The position numbers and the translations under genes were made by a program. 64,000 nucleotides of DNA from Valencia hispanica (Eukaryota > Chordata > Actinopteri > Cyprinodontiformes > Valenciidae): contig OY747702.1 of assembly GCA_963556495.2 (NCBI GenBank), forward strand, positions 27,380,403 through 27,444,402, in the 5' to 3' direction. How positions within the stretch are numbered: position 1 is the stretch's first letter; the number at the start of each line of letters is the position of its first letter. Positions 37,500 through 49,788 of the stretch are shown here, piece after piece. The notes under the pieces were generated by a model. That model made no database searches, had not been told where the DNA came from, and worked only from the letters and a program-made list of their open reading frames with translations.

Positions 37500-40056
37500 A
37501 GATGTTCCACTATAGACTTGTTAGTTACTGAGAAGTTGGCTCCTCCAGGAACCATAGGTCATCGCCTTCATTTAGATGTCTAGCTTTATAATGGTTTAAA
37601 ATTCACGATTAGTATGCAAAGTGTACTAAAGTTCCCCTTGAAACTTTTAACATTGTGATCTGTCAAAGCCAGAAGATACACAAGGAAACAATCCGACTAA
37701 GCATATAACAAATATTCTGCAAGCAACTTTTATTAAAGTGATGAGATATTAGTTTATTACTAAAGTAATGCATGCTTTTCCTGTGTGACACTGCGAAAAA
37801 CCTGTGTGTAGGCACATGGGAAATAATTAGAGGCAACCTTTTAACTTTAACCCACGCATTAGAAAAGGGAAAATGTGACAGAAAAAAAATTCCTGCCAGC
37901 ATCAGTATCTGCAACCGGGGGACTTCTTCTTCTTAGATTGCAGAAAAACTAAACTTTGCACAAATTGTTAGTAGATTAAAAATATTTAACAATGAAACAA
38001 AACTTAAAGACAAATACTAGTAGTATAGTATTATAATTATTACCAAGCTTAAACTAAAACATTTCTGCTTGATTTTTTTTAAACCTCTGCTTTTAAAGAT
38101 GCTGGAGGCAGGAATTAGCCTGAACTGGCTGACATCAAAAGTAAATGAGCAAATCAGCCTGACTGGAGCTTGAGACATCCCTGCAAACTCTAACATCCAC
38201 TTCACCACACCTTACCACTTCTGTAGAAGCATATGTGCACCATCCAGAGACAACAGTTTGAGCTCCATCTAGAGGTTACTAGCATTCAAAATAATCAACA
38301 CCAACTACTGTTTATTTAAAACTATGACACGGACGGATAAAAACGTTCGAACCATACAGTGGTTAGACCTCATAGAAATATTTTCTCCTCACACATAATG
38401 TATATCCTCTGTTTTTGCCTTTTTTGTCATGTTTAGGATCAAACAAATGTTTTCATTTCAGACGAGGAAAACTGAACTAAATACAAAAAGCTGTTTTTAA
38501 ATGATTTCAACATTTTAAACAGCCATCTGCTCCTACATTGCAGTGTGAGGAGAAGGTATTTGCCTCCCTTCTTAAACCGACCACATTTTTGGTTTAACTT
38601 CTCTAGCTACACCAAGGCTTGACCACCGCCAGATCAGTAGAATCAATAACTCTTCATTTGAACCTATTTGACAACATGAAGTAGGCTAAAACATTTTTAA
38701 AAATCCCCCGAAGCAATACATCATGCCCTGATTTATAGAAATTCAAGAAAAGATTAGAAACAAAGTGATTGACGTCCGGAAGTGGTTACATACCATAAGA
38801 TTCTTGGTTTTGGGTAAACCACAATAAGGGTGATTATCCACAAATGGAGTGAGCATATGACGGTGATGAATGTTGAGTTATTTTCTCTTTGCCTAAAGTT
38901 GACAAGGTATGCCACCCAACAAAGGACACTGGACAACTTGTCTCATTTTGTCTTTTTATTTTCTTTGGTTGCTTGATGAGTCAGGTTGATAACCTTAAAC
39001 AATGTTACATAAGTTATTAAATGCTCACGTTAACTTAACTTTTAACTTAACCTTTTTAAAAACAACATAATGTAACAAATATTTATGTTCTCAATCTTGT
39101 AAGAGGAGAAAAACAGCATGTGAGCTGACCAAAGTGCTGTACAATATAAAACTAAAAGAGATTATGTAAAATCAAACAAAATTCACATTTCTCTAAATAA
39201 TGTACAAATAGTAAGTAAAACATACATACCAAGAGCATCTCTGTGGTTGCCAAAGACTGAGCAAACTGAGGCAAATGGCTGTCTGGCTGGCACTAATCAA
39301 ACCTCTTGCTCTGTATCTGAAGACAAGGTAACCACACCTATTGCTTCTGGCACTACACTGCCTTCCTGTGTGCAAATAATTTTTCTGTGCAATGCAACAA
39401 TGAACCTTCCCAGTAGTGGCAGGCCTACCAAATGTACTCTTAAGAGCCCATCAGTGACTCATCCAGGGGGTCACAAAAGAACTTAGAACAATATCTACAG
39501 TGCTGCAGTCTTCACTTGCCTATGTTAAGGTCGGTGTTTATGATCCAACAAAAGAAAGAGTCTGGACAAAAACTCCCATCCAGGGGAGACTTCCTAGACA
39601 AAAATCCCTAATTTAAAAAACCCAACCAAAAATCCCATCTTTTATTTGCCAAAAACATAATGATGATCCGCAATCCTTTTCCAGTCCGTCAGGGAGCGGT
39701 ACTAAAGAAAAGAAGAAAAAAGTTATTCCAATTGTGCCCGCATCGAGTTCTCCATCACTTCCTTGGATATTATCAACTCAATGAGAAGTGGGAACTCATT
39801 GTAAGCGCTGTGAAAATATGACTGTACAGTGCTAGAGGCTAAAGACCATGAAGTTGGTTTCTGATTTGTAGATTACTATTCAGCTGAAGGGAATAATGGC
39901 ATGCATACATATTATACATAGTTCTGTTTGTATCTTTACGCTTGTCTATCATTGGTTTGAGATATGTCACAATAATTTGTGCATCCAATTGTTTTTAATA
40001 TTCATTAAAGTTGTTTCTTGTATAATTCTTGAAAAGCATTTTAAAAACACCATATA
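37500..40056. other. Intergenic region upstream of il4/13a
   Basis: No gene is supported. At about 38,538-38,940 a decayed Tc1-type remnant starts cagtgtgaggagaaggtatt. Short ORFs at 37,663-37,914 (-), 38,017-38,208 (-) and 39,247-39,486 (+) lack splice context or family resemblance. il4/13a enhancers could lie here, but none was identified. Confidence 0.4.
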
Positions 40057-41608
40057 CAGTGGGGTAAAAACGTATCTAGTCAGCCACCAATTGTGCAAGT
40101 TCTCCCACTTAAAAAGATGAGAGAGACCTGTAAGTTTCATCATAGCTATACCTCAACTATAAGCAACAAAATGAGAAAATAAATCCAGAAAATCACATGG
40201 TCTGATTTTTAAAGATTTTATTTGCAAATTATGGTGGAAAATAAGTATTTGGTCACCTACAAACAAGCAAGATTTCTGGCTCTCACAGACCTGTAACGTC
40301 TTCTGTAAGAGGCTCATCTGTCCTCCACTCGTTACCTGTATTAATGGCACCTGTTTGAACTCGTCAGTATACAAGACACCTGTCCACAACCTCAAACAGT
40401 CACACTCCAAACTCCACTATTGCTAAGACCAAAGAGTTGTCAAAGGACACCAGAAACAATTAGACCTGTAGACCTGCACCAGGCTGGGAAGACTGAATCT
40501 GCAATAGGTAAGCAGCTTGGTGTGAAGAAATCAACTGTAGGAGCAATTATTAGAAAATGGAAGGCATACAAGACCACTTGTAATCTCCCTCGATCTGGGG
40601 CTCCACGCAAAATCTCACCCAATGGGGTCAAAATGATCACAAGAACAGGACCACATAGGGGGACCTAGTGAATGACCTGCAGAGAGCTGGGACCAAAATA
40701 ACACAGGCTACCATCAGTAACACACTACACCGCCTGGGACTCAAATCCTGCAGTGCCAGATGTGTCCCCCTGCTTAAGCCAGTACATGTCCAGGCCCGTC
40801 TGAAGTTTGCTAGAGAGCATTTGGATGATCCAGAAGAGGATTGGGAGAATGTCATATGGTCAGAGGAAAACAAAATAGTTACTTTTTGGTAAAAACTCTA
40901 CTTGTCATGTTTGGAGGAGAAAGAATGCTGAGTTGCATCCAAAGAAAACCATACCTATTGTGAAGCATGGGGGTGGAAACATCATGCTTTGGGACTGTTT
41001 TTCTGCAAAGGGACCAGAACGGCTGATCCGTGTTAAGGAAAGTATGAATGGGGCCATGTATCGTGAGATTTTGAGTGAAAACCTCCTTCCATCAGCAAGG
41101 GCATTGAAGATGAAACGTGGCTGGTTCTTTCAACATGACAATGATCCCAAACACACCGCCTGGGTAACGAAGGAGTTGCTGCGTAAGAAGGATTTCAAGG
41201 TCCTAGAGTGGCCTAGCCAATCTCCAGATCTCAACTCCTTAGAAAATCTTTGGAGGGAGTTGAAAGTCCATGTTGCCCAGCGACAGCCCCAAAACATCAC
41301 AGGTCTAGAGGAGATCTGCATGGAGGATGGGCCAAAATACCAGCAACAGTGTGTGAAAACCTTGTGAAGGCTTACAGAAGACGTTTGACCTTTGTCATAT
41401 AGATTAACTTTTGTCATTGACCAAATACTTATTTTCCACCATAATTAGCAAATAAATTCTTTTAAAATCAGATCATGTGATTTTCTTTCCTCCTTTTGTC
41501 TCTCATAGTTGAGGTATAGCTATGACAACAATTACAGGCCTCTCTCATCTTTTTAAGTGGGAGAACTTGCACAATTGGTGGCTGACTAAATACTTTTTTG
41601 TCCCACTG
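40057..41608 (+). mobile_element. Tc1-type element, near full length, transposase broken
   Basis: TA at 40055-40056 and 41609-41610 flank ends cagtggggtaaaaacgtatc and ...ttttttgtcccactg. The transposase lies on the + strand in three pieces, 40,420-40,668, 40,668-40,892 and 40,933-41,367, separated by frameshifts or stops. The helix-turn-helix ([17 protein letters not shown]) is intact. The first catalytic box reads WSEENK where WSDETK is usual, so that Asp is lost. HDNDPKHT and [11 protein letters not shown] remain. It is of the same family as 9,411-10,504, which lacks most of the gene. Confidence 0.9.
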
Positions 41609-41879
41609 TATACCTGACATTTCTGCCCATGGTGAGTGTTTTTATCAATCTGGATCATTATATAATCCAACCGGACACTGTTAGCACTTGGTCAGATTTG
41701 ATTTGAAGCCTGAGGATTTGATTTGAAAAGCATCTGAAGATGCTTATTCAAAGATCTTTGCTTGTTTTTTTGTTGTTTTTTGCTGATGTATCTTTTGATG
41801 TCTATTTTATGATGTTTTTATTTTTAGTTTTAATTTAATACTATGCTTATTGTATTTGAATTTTTTTGCTTGTCAAGTG

Positions 41880-43345
41880 CTTTGTGTTTTTATATTTGAA
41901 AGTCTGGAAGACATAAAAACATGGATGACTCTAAACTTTTTGCTCTTAAATTCTGACAAAACAGAAGTTGCTGTCTTTGGACCAGAAGCTCTAAAAAAGA
42001 AACTGCTCAGTCAATCACTTCATCTGGATAGTATTCAATTGCCCTCCAATAATAATATAAAGAACCTCAGCGTTATTTTTGACCAAGACTTGACATTCAA
42101 ATCCCATATTAAACAGGTTTCTAGGATTTCCTTCTTTCACCTCCAGAATATTGCTAAAATTAGAAACATCCAGGCGTGATGCTGAGAAACTAGTCCATGC
42201 ATTTGTTACCTCAAGCCTGGACTACTGTAATTCTTTACTATCAGGAAGTACACAAAATGCCATTAAAAGCCTTCAGTTGATCAAAAATACTGCAGCAAGA
42301 GTTCTGATGAATATTAAAAAGAGAGATCACATTTCTCCTGTTTTAGCTTCCCTTCATTGGCTCCCTGTTAAATCCAGAATAGAATTTAAGATCCTTCTTC
42401 TTACATACAAAGCCCTTAATAATCAAGCTCCATCATACATCAGAGATCTGATTGTTTCATATGTTCCCAACAGAGCACTTCGCTCTCAGACTGCAGGTTT
42501 ACTTGTAGTTCCTAGGATTTCTAAAAGTAGAATAGGAGGCAGATCTTTTAGTTATCAGGCTCCTCTCCTGTGGAACCAGCTCCCAGCTTTAGTCCGTGAG
42601 GCAGACACTCTGTTTACTTTTAAGGCCAGGCTTAAAACTTTCCTTTTTGATTAAGCTAATAGAGTGGCTAAGGTCATCCTGAGCTATCTCTGTAGTTATG
42701 CTGCTATAGGCTTAGACTGCTGGAGAACAGAATGATCACTTTTCTTCACACTGTTAATACCAGTTGCATTATTGCTGTTATTTCGACTGTTAACTTTGTT
42801 TTCTCTCAGTGTTTTTCTCTCCATAGAAGATATACCTGGTCTGGTTTCCTGCTTGGCTATACTGCCCTGTTGGACTGGGGGCATCAACTGGGATGATGCT
42901 CCCAGTAACTGAACATCCACTGTGTCCTGTTATCAACTTTTTACTTTCTTTAATATAGAAAGTTCTCTTATATCAGATCTTCTGTTCCTTCTGTGTTTCT
43001 GCTCTGTCTTCTCAAACCCCCAGACGGTCGTGGCAGATGGCCGCTCCTACTGAGCCTGGTTCTGTTGGAGGTTTCTTCCTGTTAAAGGGGAGTTTTTGCT
43101 CTCCACCGTCGCTACATGCTTGCTTAGTATGAGGGATTGCTGTGGTTGGAAGTCTGCATCAACGGGACACAACCTCAAGTCAACGACTCAATGCAATCTG
43201 CTGGGATTCCTTAAATAGGAAACTAAAACTTTAGACTAATTGGAATGTTTGTATGATTGTATTGAAATAACTTCTTGTTAAGTGCCTTGAGATGACATCT
43301 GTTGTGAATCGGCGCTATATAAATAAACTGAATTGAATTGAAAGT
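41880..43345 (+). mobile_element. 5'-truncated L2-like non-LTR retrotransposon
   Basis: The + strand carries the C-terminal part of a reverse-transcriptase ORF in two frames: 41,900-42,179 (LNFLLLNSDKTEVAVFGPE) and 42,151-42,654 (SLDYCNSLLSGS, ISPVLASLHWLPVKSRIEFK, PLLWNQLPALVREADT). A 3' UTR follows (tgttggaggtttcttcctgt) and ends gcgctatataaataaactga then attgaattga. The catalytic YADD part is absent. It begins about 270 bases after a Tc1 element. Confidence 0.85.
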
Positions 43346-43504
43346 TGCTGTACAGGTGAACTTCATCTGCAATTTTCCCAGACAGGTAAATCTTTTTTTT
43401 TAAATCACAGGTTTTACTGCCAAAACTGTTCAGACCAGTATATGGCAGTTTGATGTACCCTATATTTAAATCACACTCTCTTCTACACAAGATTCTAAAT
43501 CGTT

Positions 43505-43925
43505 CAATTAAACTTTATTTATAAAGTTCTTTTCATACAAACATTGCAACTCAAAGTGCTTTACAGATTAAAATGACCCCACGTAAACCATATTCCCATC
43601 CCTCCCCAACAGATTTAAAAGCAGGATCACAATTATTCCCCCAAATCAACCACCAGGCGCTGACACGCTTAAGAGCAAAGTTAAAAAGGACATTGGGCCG
43701 AGTACAGATGAGCCAGGTGAGGTAAGAAAACGCCATCGAAGGCACCATCTGCACCGGCAGCAGCACACCAACAGCAGCAACCAAGGCACTGACACAGGGA
43801 GCCCAGAGGAGGTGAGGCCGAGGCCCCTACCTCCACCTAAGTGCTACCTGGAGAGCACCTAGGCAGCCACAGCCGACCACCCCTACGGAGGCAAAGGAAG
43901 ATTAAAATAACAGAATTAAGATTAC
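43505..43925 (-). mobile_element. 3' end of another LINE or LINE-tailed SINE
   Basis: aactttatttataaagttct then gcaactcaaagtgctttaca is the antisense of a common fish LINE tail. The G/C-rich stretch after it (gtgaggccgaggcccctacc) has no ORF. The flanks 43,346-43,504 and 43,926-44,320 show nothing supported. Confidence 0.5.
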
Positions 43926-45380
43926 AATAAGTGTTACTTTTGTGAAAATGACGTTCTCCCAAGAAATAAATTAAAATTTAAATATGTAAAATATAACATC
44001 CATACATGCAGCTATCATTTTGCAATGTATGTATGTTGTATATGTATTGGTAAGTATGGCCCCTATCTATAACTTAAATTTTCCTTTATCAAAATCAGAA
44101 TTTGGCTGTTCAGATCTTTCCTTCTTTCCCCAGTCAAACATTTAAGGTATCTCAACAGTCCTCCTTCCTTGGATAAATGAAATCACGTTTTCCACTTATG
44201 CATGTGTTAAAATTTTAATTTTGGACATTTTTTAAACTTAAATTCATTCTTAACACATCTAAAATATATTTCTAGCTATTAGTAGTTGTATTGTTATCAG
44301 ATATCCCTTCAATTACTTGCTTTTTAACAGGAGATCTCTAATGATACTCTTTGTAGCGAGATTTGTAGCCCATGTTATGATTCGTCTGTGCACAGTAGCA
44401 CTTGATGTGCTGACTACCGCCTCGGTCCACTCTATGTAATGCTCCCCCAAATTCTTGAATGGATTTTGTTTAACATTCCTCTCAAGGCTATAGATACAGT
44501 GAAGAACATAAATATTTGAACACCCTGCGATTTTGCAAGTACTCCCACTCAATTCACAATATGCTACAATTCACATTGTAGGTCCATTTCCACTGTGAGA
44601 GACAGCTTTTTTTTAATTCAGGAAATCCCATTGTCTGATTTTTAATCAATTTATTTGTATTTTATTGCTGCCCATAAGTATTTGAACGCCTGAGAAAATC
44701 AGTAATATTTGGTACAGAATCCTTTGTTTGCAATTACAGAGGTCAAATGTTTCCTTTAGTTCTTTACCAGCCTTGCACACACTGCAACGAGGATTTTTGG
44801 CACACTCCTCCACACAGATCTTCTCTAGATCTGTCGGGTTTTGGGGCTATCACAGAGCAACACAGAGTTTCAGCTCCCTCCAAAGACTTTCTGTTGGATC
44901 TAGGTCTAAAGACTGGCTAGCCACTCCAGAACCTTGATATGCTTCTTATGGAGCCACTCCTTGGTTATCCTGGCTGTGTGCTTCAGCAGACAGAGCCATG
45001 ACCCATCTTCAATGCTCTGAGTGAGGAAAGGAAGTTGTTGCTCAAAATCTCACTATACATGGCCCCATTCATCCTCTCCTTAATACCGTGCAGTCGTCCT
45101 GTCCCCTTTTGCAGAAAAGCACCCCAAAACCATGATGTTTCCTCCCTCATGCTTCACAGTAGGGATGGTGTTCTTAGGATGCAAGGCAAGGCAATTTTAT
45201 TTGTATAGCACACTTTCAACAGCAGGGTAATTCAAGGTGCTTTACATGATTTGGTGATTTAAAAAAAACACATAAAAGAAACACACATTACATATGATAC
45301 ACAATAAAGCAAGAGAAAAATAAAAAAATAAAAAAAAGCAATAGAGCATGAACACATTTCATACATATGACATCAAGCAT

Positions 45381-47600
45381 TTACTCAAAGGCAATTCTAA
45401 ACAGATGGGTTTTTAGTCTCGATTTAAAGCAGTTCAGAGTTTCAGCAGCTCTACACTCGTCAGGAAGTCTGTTCCAGATAAGGGGAGCATAAAAAGTGAA
45501 AGCTGCTTCTCCATGTTTAGTTCTGAGTCTAGGGATGTTTAGTAGGCTAGAGTTGGAGGACCTGAGTGGTCTTGGTGGTTGGTACCATGACAACAGGTCT
45601 TCAACATATTTTGGTGCTAAGCCATGTAATGATTTATAAACTAGTAAAAGTATTTTAGAGTCTATTCTCTGAGCTACAGGGATCCAGTGTAAGGACTTTA
45701 GAACTGGGGTGATGTGCTCTATTTTCCTGGTTCTAGTGAGGACGCGAGCGGCAGCGTTCTGGATCAGCTGCAGCTGTCGGATTGACTTTTTAGGCAGACC
45801 TGTGAAGATGCTGTTGCAGTAATCAATCCGACTAAAGATAAACGCATGGATGGGTTTTTCTAGGTCGTGTTGCAAAATCAGTCCTTTAATCCTAGAGATG
45901 TTCTTCAGGTGATAGAACGCTGACCTTGTTATTGCCTTTATGTGACCCTGGAGGTTCAGGTCTGAGCCCATTACTACACCTAGGTTTCGAACCTGATCAG
46001 TAGTTTCTAGCTGTATTAATTGAAGCTGTGTGCTGACTCTTGATCGTTCCTCCTTGGGTCCAAAAATAATCACTTAAGTTTTGTTTCTATTCAGCTGGAG
46101 AAAGTTATGGCACATCCATCCATTTATTTGGTCAATGCATTGATTTAGGGTTTGAATGGGTTCAGAGTCACCTGGTGACATTGTAATGTAGAGCTGAGTG
46201 TCATCTGCGTAGTTATGGTAGCTAATGTTATTGGTTGTTATAATCTGGGATAGTGGAAGCATGTAGATATTAAATAAGAGGGGCCCCAGGATGGAGCCCT
46301 GGGGCACCCCACATGTGATTTCTGTTCGTTCTGATGAAAAGTTTCCTATTGAAACATAGAAGTCCCTGTTCTTTAGGTAAGACTCGAACCAGCCAAGTAC
46401 TGTACCAGAGAGTCCGACCCAGCTCTCCAGTCGTTCCAATAAAATATCATGATCAACAGTGTCAAATGCTGCACTGAGGTCCAACAGAACCAGCACTGTG
46501 GTTCTTCCACAGTCTGTATTTATGCGGATGTCATTAAATACTTTGACGAGGACAGTCTCGGTGCTGTGGTGAGCGCGGAAACCAGACTGAAAAACATCAA
46601 AACGGTTTGTCATTGTTATGAAGCCATTTAACTGCTGAAACACAGCTTTTTCAGTAATCTTACTGATGAATGGAAGATTAGAGATTGGCCTGTAGTTCTG
46701 CATTAACGTGTTGTCCAGATTTTTCTTCTTTAGCAGTGGTTTAATAACTGCTGTTTTTAAAGCCTGAGGGAAGACACCTGATAGCAGTGATGAGTTCACT
46801 ATTTGAACAAGATCAGAACCAATAACAGGAAGAACTTTCTTTAGAAAAGCTGTGGGTAGGATATCAAGACAGCAGGAGGAGGAGCTTAATTGGATAATTA
46901 TTTTTTCAAGGCTGTTCTGGTTTAATTCATGGAATTCAGACATTTTCTCTACATTGTTGTTGATTGGGGATAGCACTGGTTGTGGATTCGATATTGAGGT
47001 ACAGATTGACCGTCTAATTGTTAGAATCTTTTCAGTGAAAAAGCTGGCAAATTCATTGCAGGCCCTGGTAGAATTTAGTTCAGGGGCTACTGTCACTAAA
47101 GGATTAGTTAGTCTTTACACTGTTGCAAATAGAGTCCATGCATTATTAATGTTTCTGTTGATGATTTCAGAAAAGAACGATTCCCTAGCATCTTTTATAG
47201 TTAGCTGATATCTATTCAGTCTCTCTTTGTAGATCTCACAGTGAACCTGGAGTCAAGTTTTCCGCCATTTTCTCTCGGCTCGTCGACACTCTCTTTTTTC
47301 ACTACGTACCAGTGGATTACTTGTCCACTGAGACTTTTTTCTACCTGAGACTACTTTCACTTTAGTTGGAGCAATGGAATCCATGATGTCTGAGGTTTTC
47401 GCAAGTAAATTATCTACCAACTTATTTACTGAGTTTGAGTTGGGAGATGAGGGGGATGTGGTGGAAGGATAAATACGTTTAAAGGTTTCAACTGAACTGT
47501 CCCCTAGAAAACGCTTTTTTATAGTGGTCTTACTGTGGCTGGATAATTTAGCAGAGATGGTACTTTCAAATAAAAAACCAGAAATGGTCAGATAATGCAA
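45381..47600 (-). pseudogene. L2-like ORF2, reverse transcriptase domain
   Basis: One frame runs from 47,600 to 45,381 with three stops, at 47253-47255, 47115-47117 and 46074-46076. The last appears to be a single G-to-T change of a GAA codon (NKT stop V in place of NKTEV/I). Blocks: [33 protein letters not shown], the catalytic YADDTQLY, then the thumb (FSRIDYCNSIFTGLP) and C-terminal AAFTFYAPLIWNRLPDE. Catalytic residues are intact. Confidence 0.9.
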
Positions 47601-48375
47601 TATTAATTACAGAGATGTCAGAAATATTTAAACCTTTGCTGATAATTAAGTCCAGAGTGTGTCCTTTATTGTGTGTTGGTTGTTTGACATGCTGGATCAG
47701 GCCGAAGTTGTGGAGAGTATCATCTAATGTTTTTGCTTGTCTATCTTGGGGGTTGTCGGTATGGATGTTAAAATCCCCCACAATGATTAGTTGGTCATAG
47801 TCGACACATATTACAGAAAGAAGGTCATTGAAATCATTAAAGAAGTTAGAGTTAAGTTTTGGTGGTTTATATAAACTTAGAAATAACGCTTTGTTAGGCT
47901 CATTTATCTGGGTGGCTAGGTATTCAAAAGAATCAAACGCACCCAGAGTTACCTTTTTAAAGTTCATTGAGTTGTGAAAGATGGTGGCTACACCTCCACC
48001 TCGTCTGTGTTTTCTGTTCTCGCTTAAGAAATTGTAATTTGGAGGACTAGATTCTATTAATGAAGTTGTTTCGTTATTTTCATCTAGCCAAGTTTCTGAT
48101 AAAAAAAGGGCGTGTAAATTATGCTCAGTGATGAAGTCATTGATAAGAAAAGACTTCCCGGATAGAGATCTAATGTTTAATAAAGCTAACTTAAGTATTG
48201 TGATGATGGGCAGCTGAACCTTCTGACAGGTTATCAATTTGAGATTTTGTTTAATATGAGAGCGTGTGGTTAACGGTTTATGTTTCCTGCTGCTGATAAT
48301 CACTGATATAGCCTCAGGGGTGCCGGGTGAATTCTGGGAGACGGTAGGGGTGGATTTATTGCCCGGTCCCCTCAA
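47566..48375 (-). pseudogene. L2-like ORF2, apurinic endonuclease domain
   Basis: An APE-type endonuclease nicks target DNA to prime reverse transcription. Visible blocks: LALLNIRSLSGKS at the first strand, LFLSETWLDE with the catalytic Glu, RRGGGVATIF, LIIVGDFNIHTDNP with the Asp/Asn pair, and SDHFW with the catalytic His. These residues are all present. A frameshift at about 47,570-47,600 separates this domain from the reverse transcriptase frame. Confidence 0.85.
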
Positions 48376-48562
48376 ATATCAAATATCTGTAATAATCAGT
48401 GGGGGGAAGCTCCCAGGGTTATTGACACTAGTCCCAGGCGTTTGGTGTAGTCTAAGTTTAGGTGTTAATTGTGTCCCAAATTTGATTTGCTCGTTCAGTC
48501 TGTCTGTAAAGTTTCTAAATGGAGACTCATTTGATGTGGCTGAGTCACAGGAAGATGAAGAC

Positions 48563-49692
48563 TTAATCTCTGATGGTTCGGTCCTGTGGTGTCATCATGA
48601 CTTGCTGTTTTTGTTCTCTGATATCCATGGGCGCCTCAAGGTCAGCTTTTGGGAGCAAGTGTTTTGCTTTCTGATTTTGATAAGAAAAAATGTTTGCTGC
48701 TAAGAGCCTTACTCCGGCCTTGTTCAGATAATGCATCCCTTCTTTGAACAGATGATTAGCACTTCCAAATACTTTGAAATCATTAATAAATGTGAACGAC
48801 TTCTCAGCTGATTGTTTCTTCAACCATTTATGGAGCATGCGGAGTCTGCTAAATCTTTCATCATTCCCTTCAGGGACTGGTCCGCTGATGAGGATGTTTA
48901 CGTTAAGTCCATCAAGTCTCTGTAGGAGATCAGAAAAGTCTCTCTTCAGAATCTCTGATTGTCTCATCGCAATATCTGCTGATCCAGCGTGAATGACAAG
49001 CTTTTCCAAAGCAGGATGTTGGTCCAAGATTTTAGGGATTTTTTCTGATATTTCTCTCACTGTATTTTTGTAGCAGCTATAAACTTTGGTATTCTTGCTA
49101 CAAAAAGCCTCAGTTCCATTAATTGATCCATCTTGTATGATAACAATCTTTGCTGGGGGGGCTCTTACTTTGTTATGTGTCCGTTTGATGAGGCTGGGTT
49201 TCTCCTGGTGGCTTTGACTGGTCCAGGGGCTGCGTCATCTTTCAGGGAACTCAAGGCTGCGAATCTGTTTTTCAGCGGGATTCCAGGTGGAGAAATGTAT
49301 CTTGTTTTTGGCTGAAATCTCTTTTGTTTACTTTTAACAGAAGCGGCAGTTCTGGGTTCAGAGGTTTCTCTGTGCCGGAGTTTCTTTTGTTTTTTCTTCC
49401 TCGGAGAACAGGCTGGGATTGATGATTCCGTGCGTTTTAATGCTGGCCAGTCTTCATTATAGTGCGGAGTTCTGCCGCTCAGACGCCTGTAGGGAGGCTC
49501 TGTGACATGGTTAGACCGATGTAACACCGGGCTGATAGGCTGTTCCCTGTTTGTATTCAACGGTAAAGTTGTGTCATTTTGTCCATAATCAGCGTGCAGA
49601 TCAAAATTAATTTCCAGACGACGTAGCTTCGTTTCAATGCCCTCAATTCTGTGGAGCAGTTTTTCAAAATCCTCAGCTGAGCAAAAAACCAT
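48563..49692 (-). pseudogene. L2-like ORF1: coiled coil, basic linker and SGNH-type esterase domain
   Basis: The first part (49,692-49,165) starts MVFCSAEDFEKLLHRIEGIE, a coiled-coil-like stretch, and has a lysine-rich middle (PRKKKQKKLRHRE). It ends near IPLKNRFAAL, a box I associate with ORF1 proteins of this group. The second part (49,060-48,563) in another frame has HAGSADIAMRQSE, ILISGPVPEG and EGMHYLNKAG. These are arranged like the blocks of an SGNH hydrolase, as in ORF1 esterases of CR1/L2 LINEs. A frameshift near 49.1 kb separates them. Confidence 0.65.
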
Positions 49693-49788
49693 GTTGATAA
49701 GTCCATAAAAAAGTAATCCAAGAAGAGAGATGCAACTAATCCTTTTTCCTCCTAAAACAGCGAGTGAAGTTTAGACCAAAAAGTTCTA

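Larger units (their letters stand above)
45185..49728 (-). mobile_element. Near full-length L2-like non-LTR retrotransposon
   Basis: gatgcaa at 45178-45184 and 49729-49735 is a probable 7-base target duplication, and the host Tc1 text rejoins cleanly across it. The minus strand reads, 5' to 3': ORF1 (49,692 to 48,563), an endonuclease (48,375 to 47,566), a reverse transcriptase (47,600 to 45,381), and a short 3' tail ending in attgccttgcc. At 4.5 kb it is close to full length for the clade, and only a handful of lesions are seen. Confidence 0.88.

Noticed and set aside
37663..37914. Minus-strand ORF starting with a signal-peptide-like stretch near il4/13a
   Set aside because: It was considered as a second cytokine. 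It has no splice sites, no helix or cysteine pattern like the IL-4/13 family and no promoter signals, so it is probably chance.
48563..49060. SGNH-like ORF as a host esterase gene
   Set aside because: It lies inside the L2-like element between ORF1 and endonuclease sequence and belongs to the retrotransposon.
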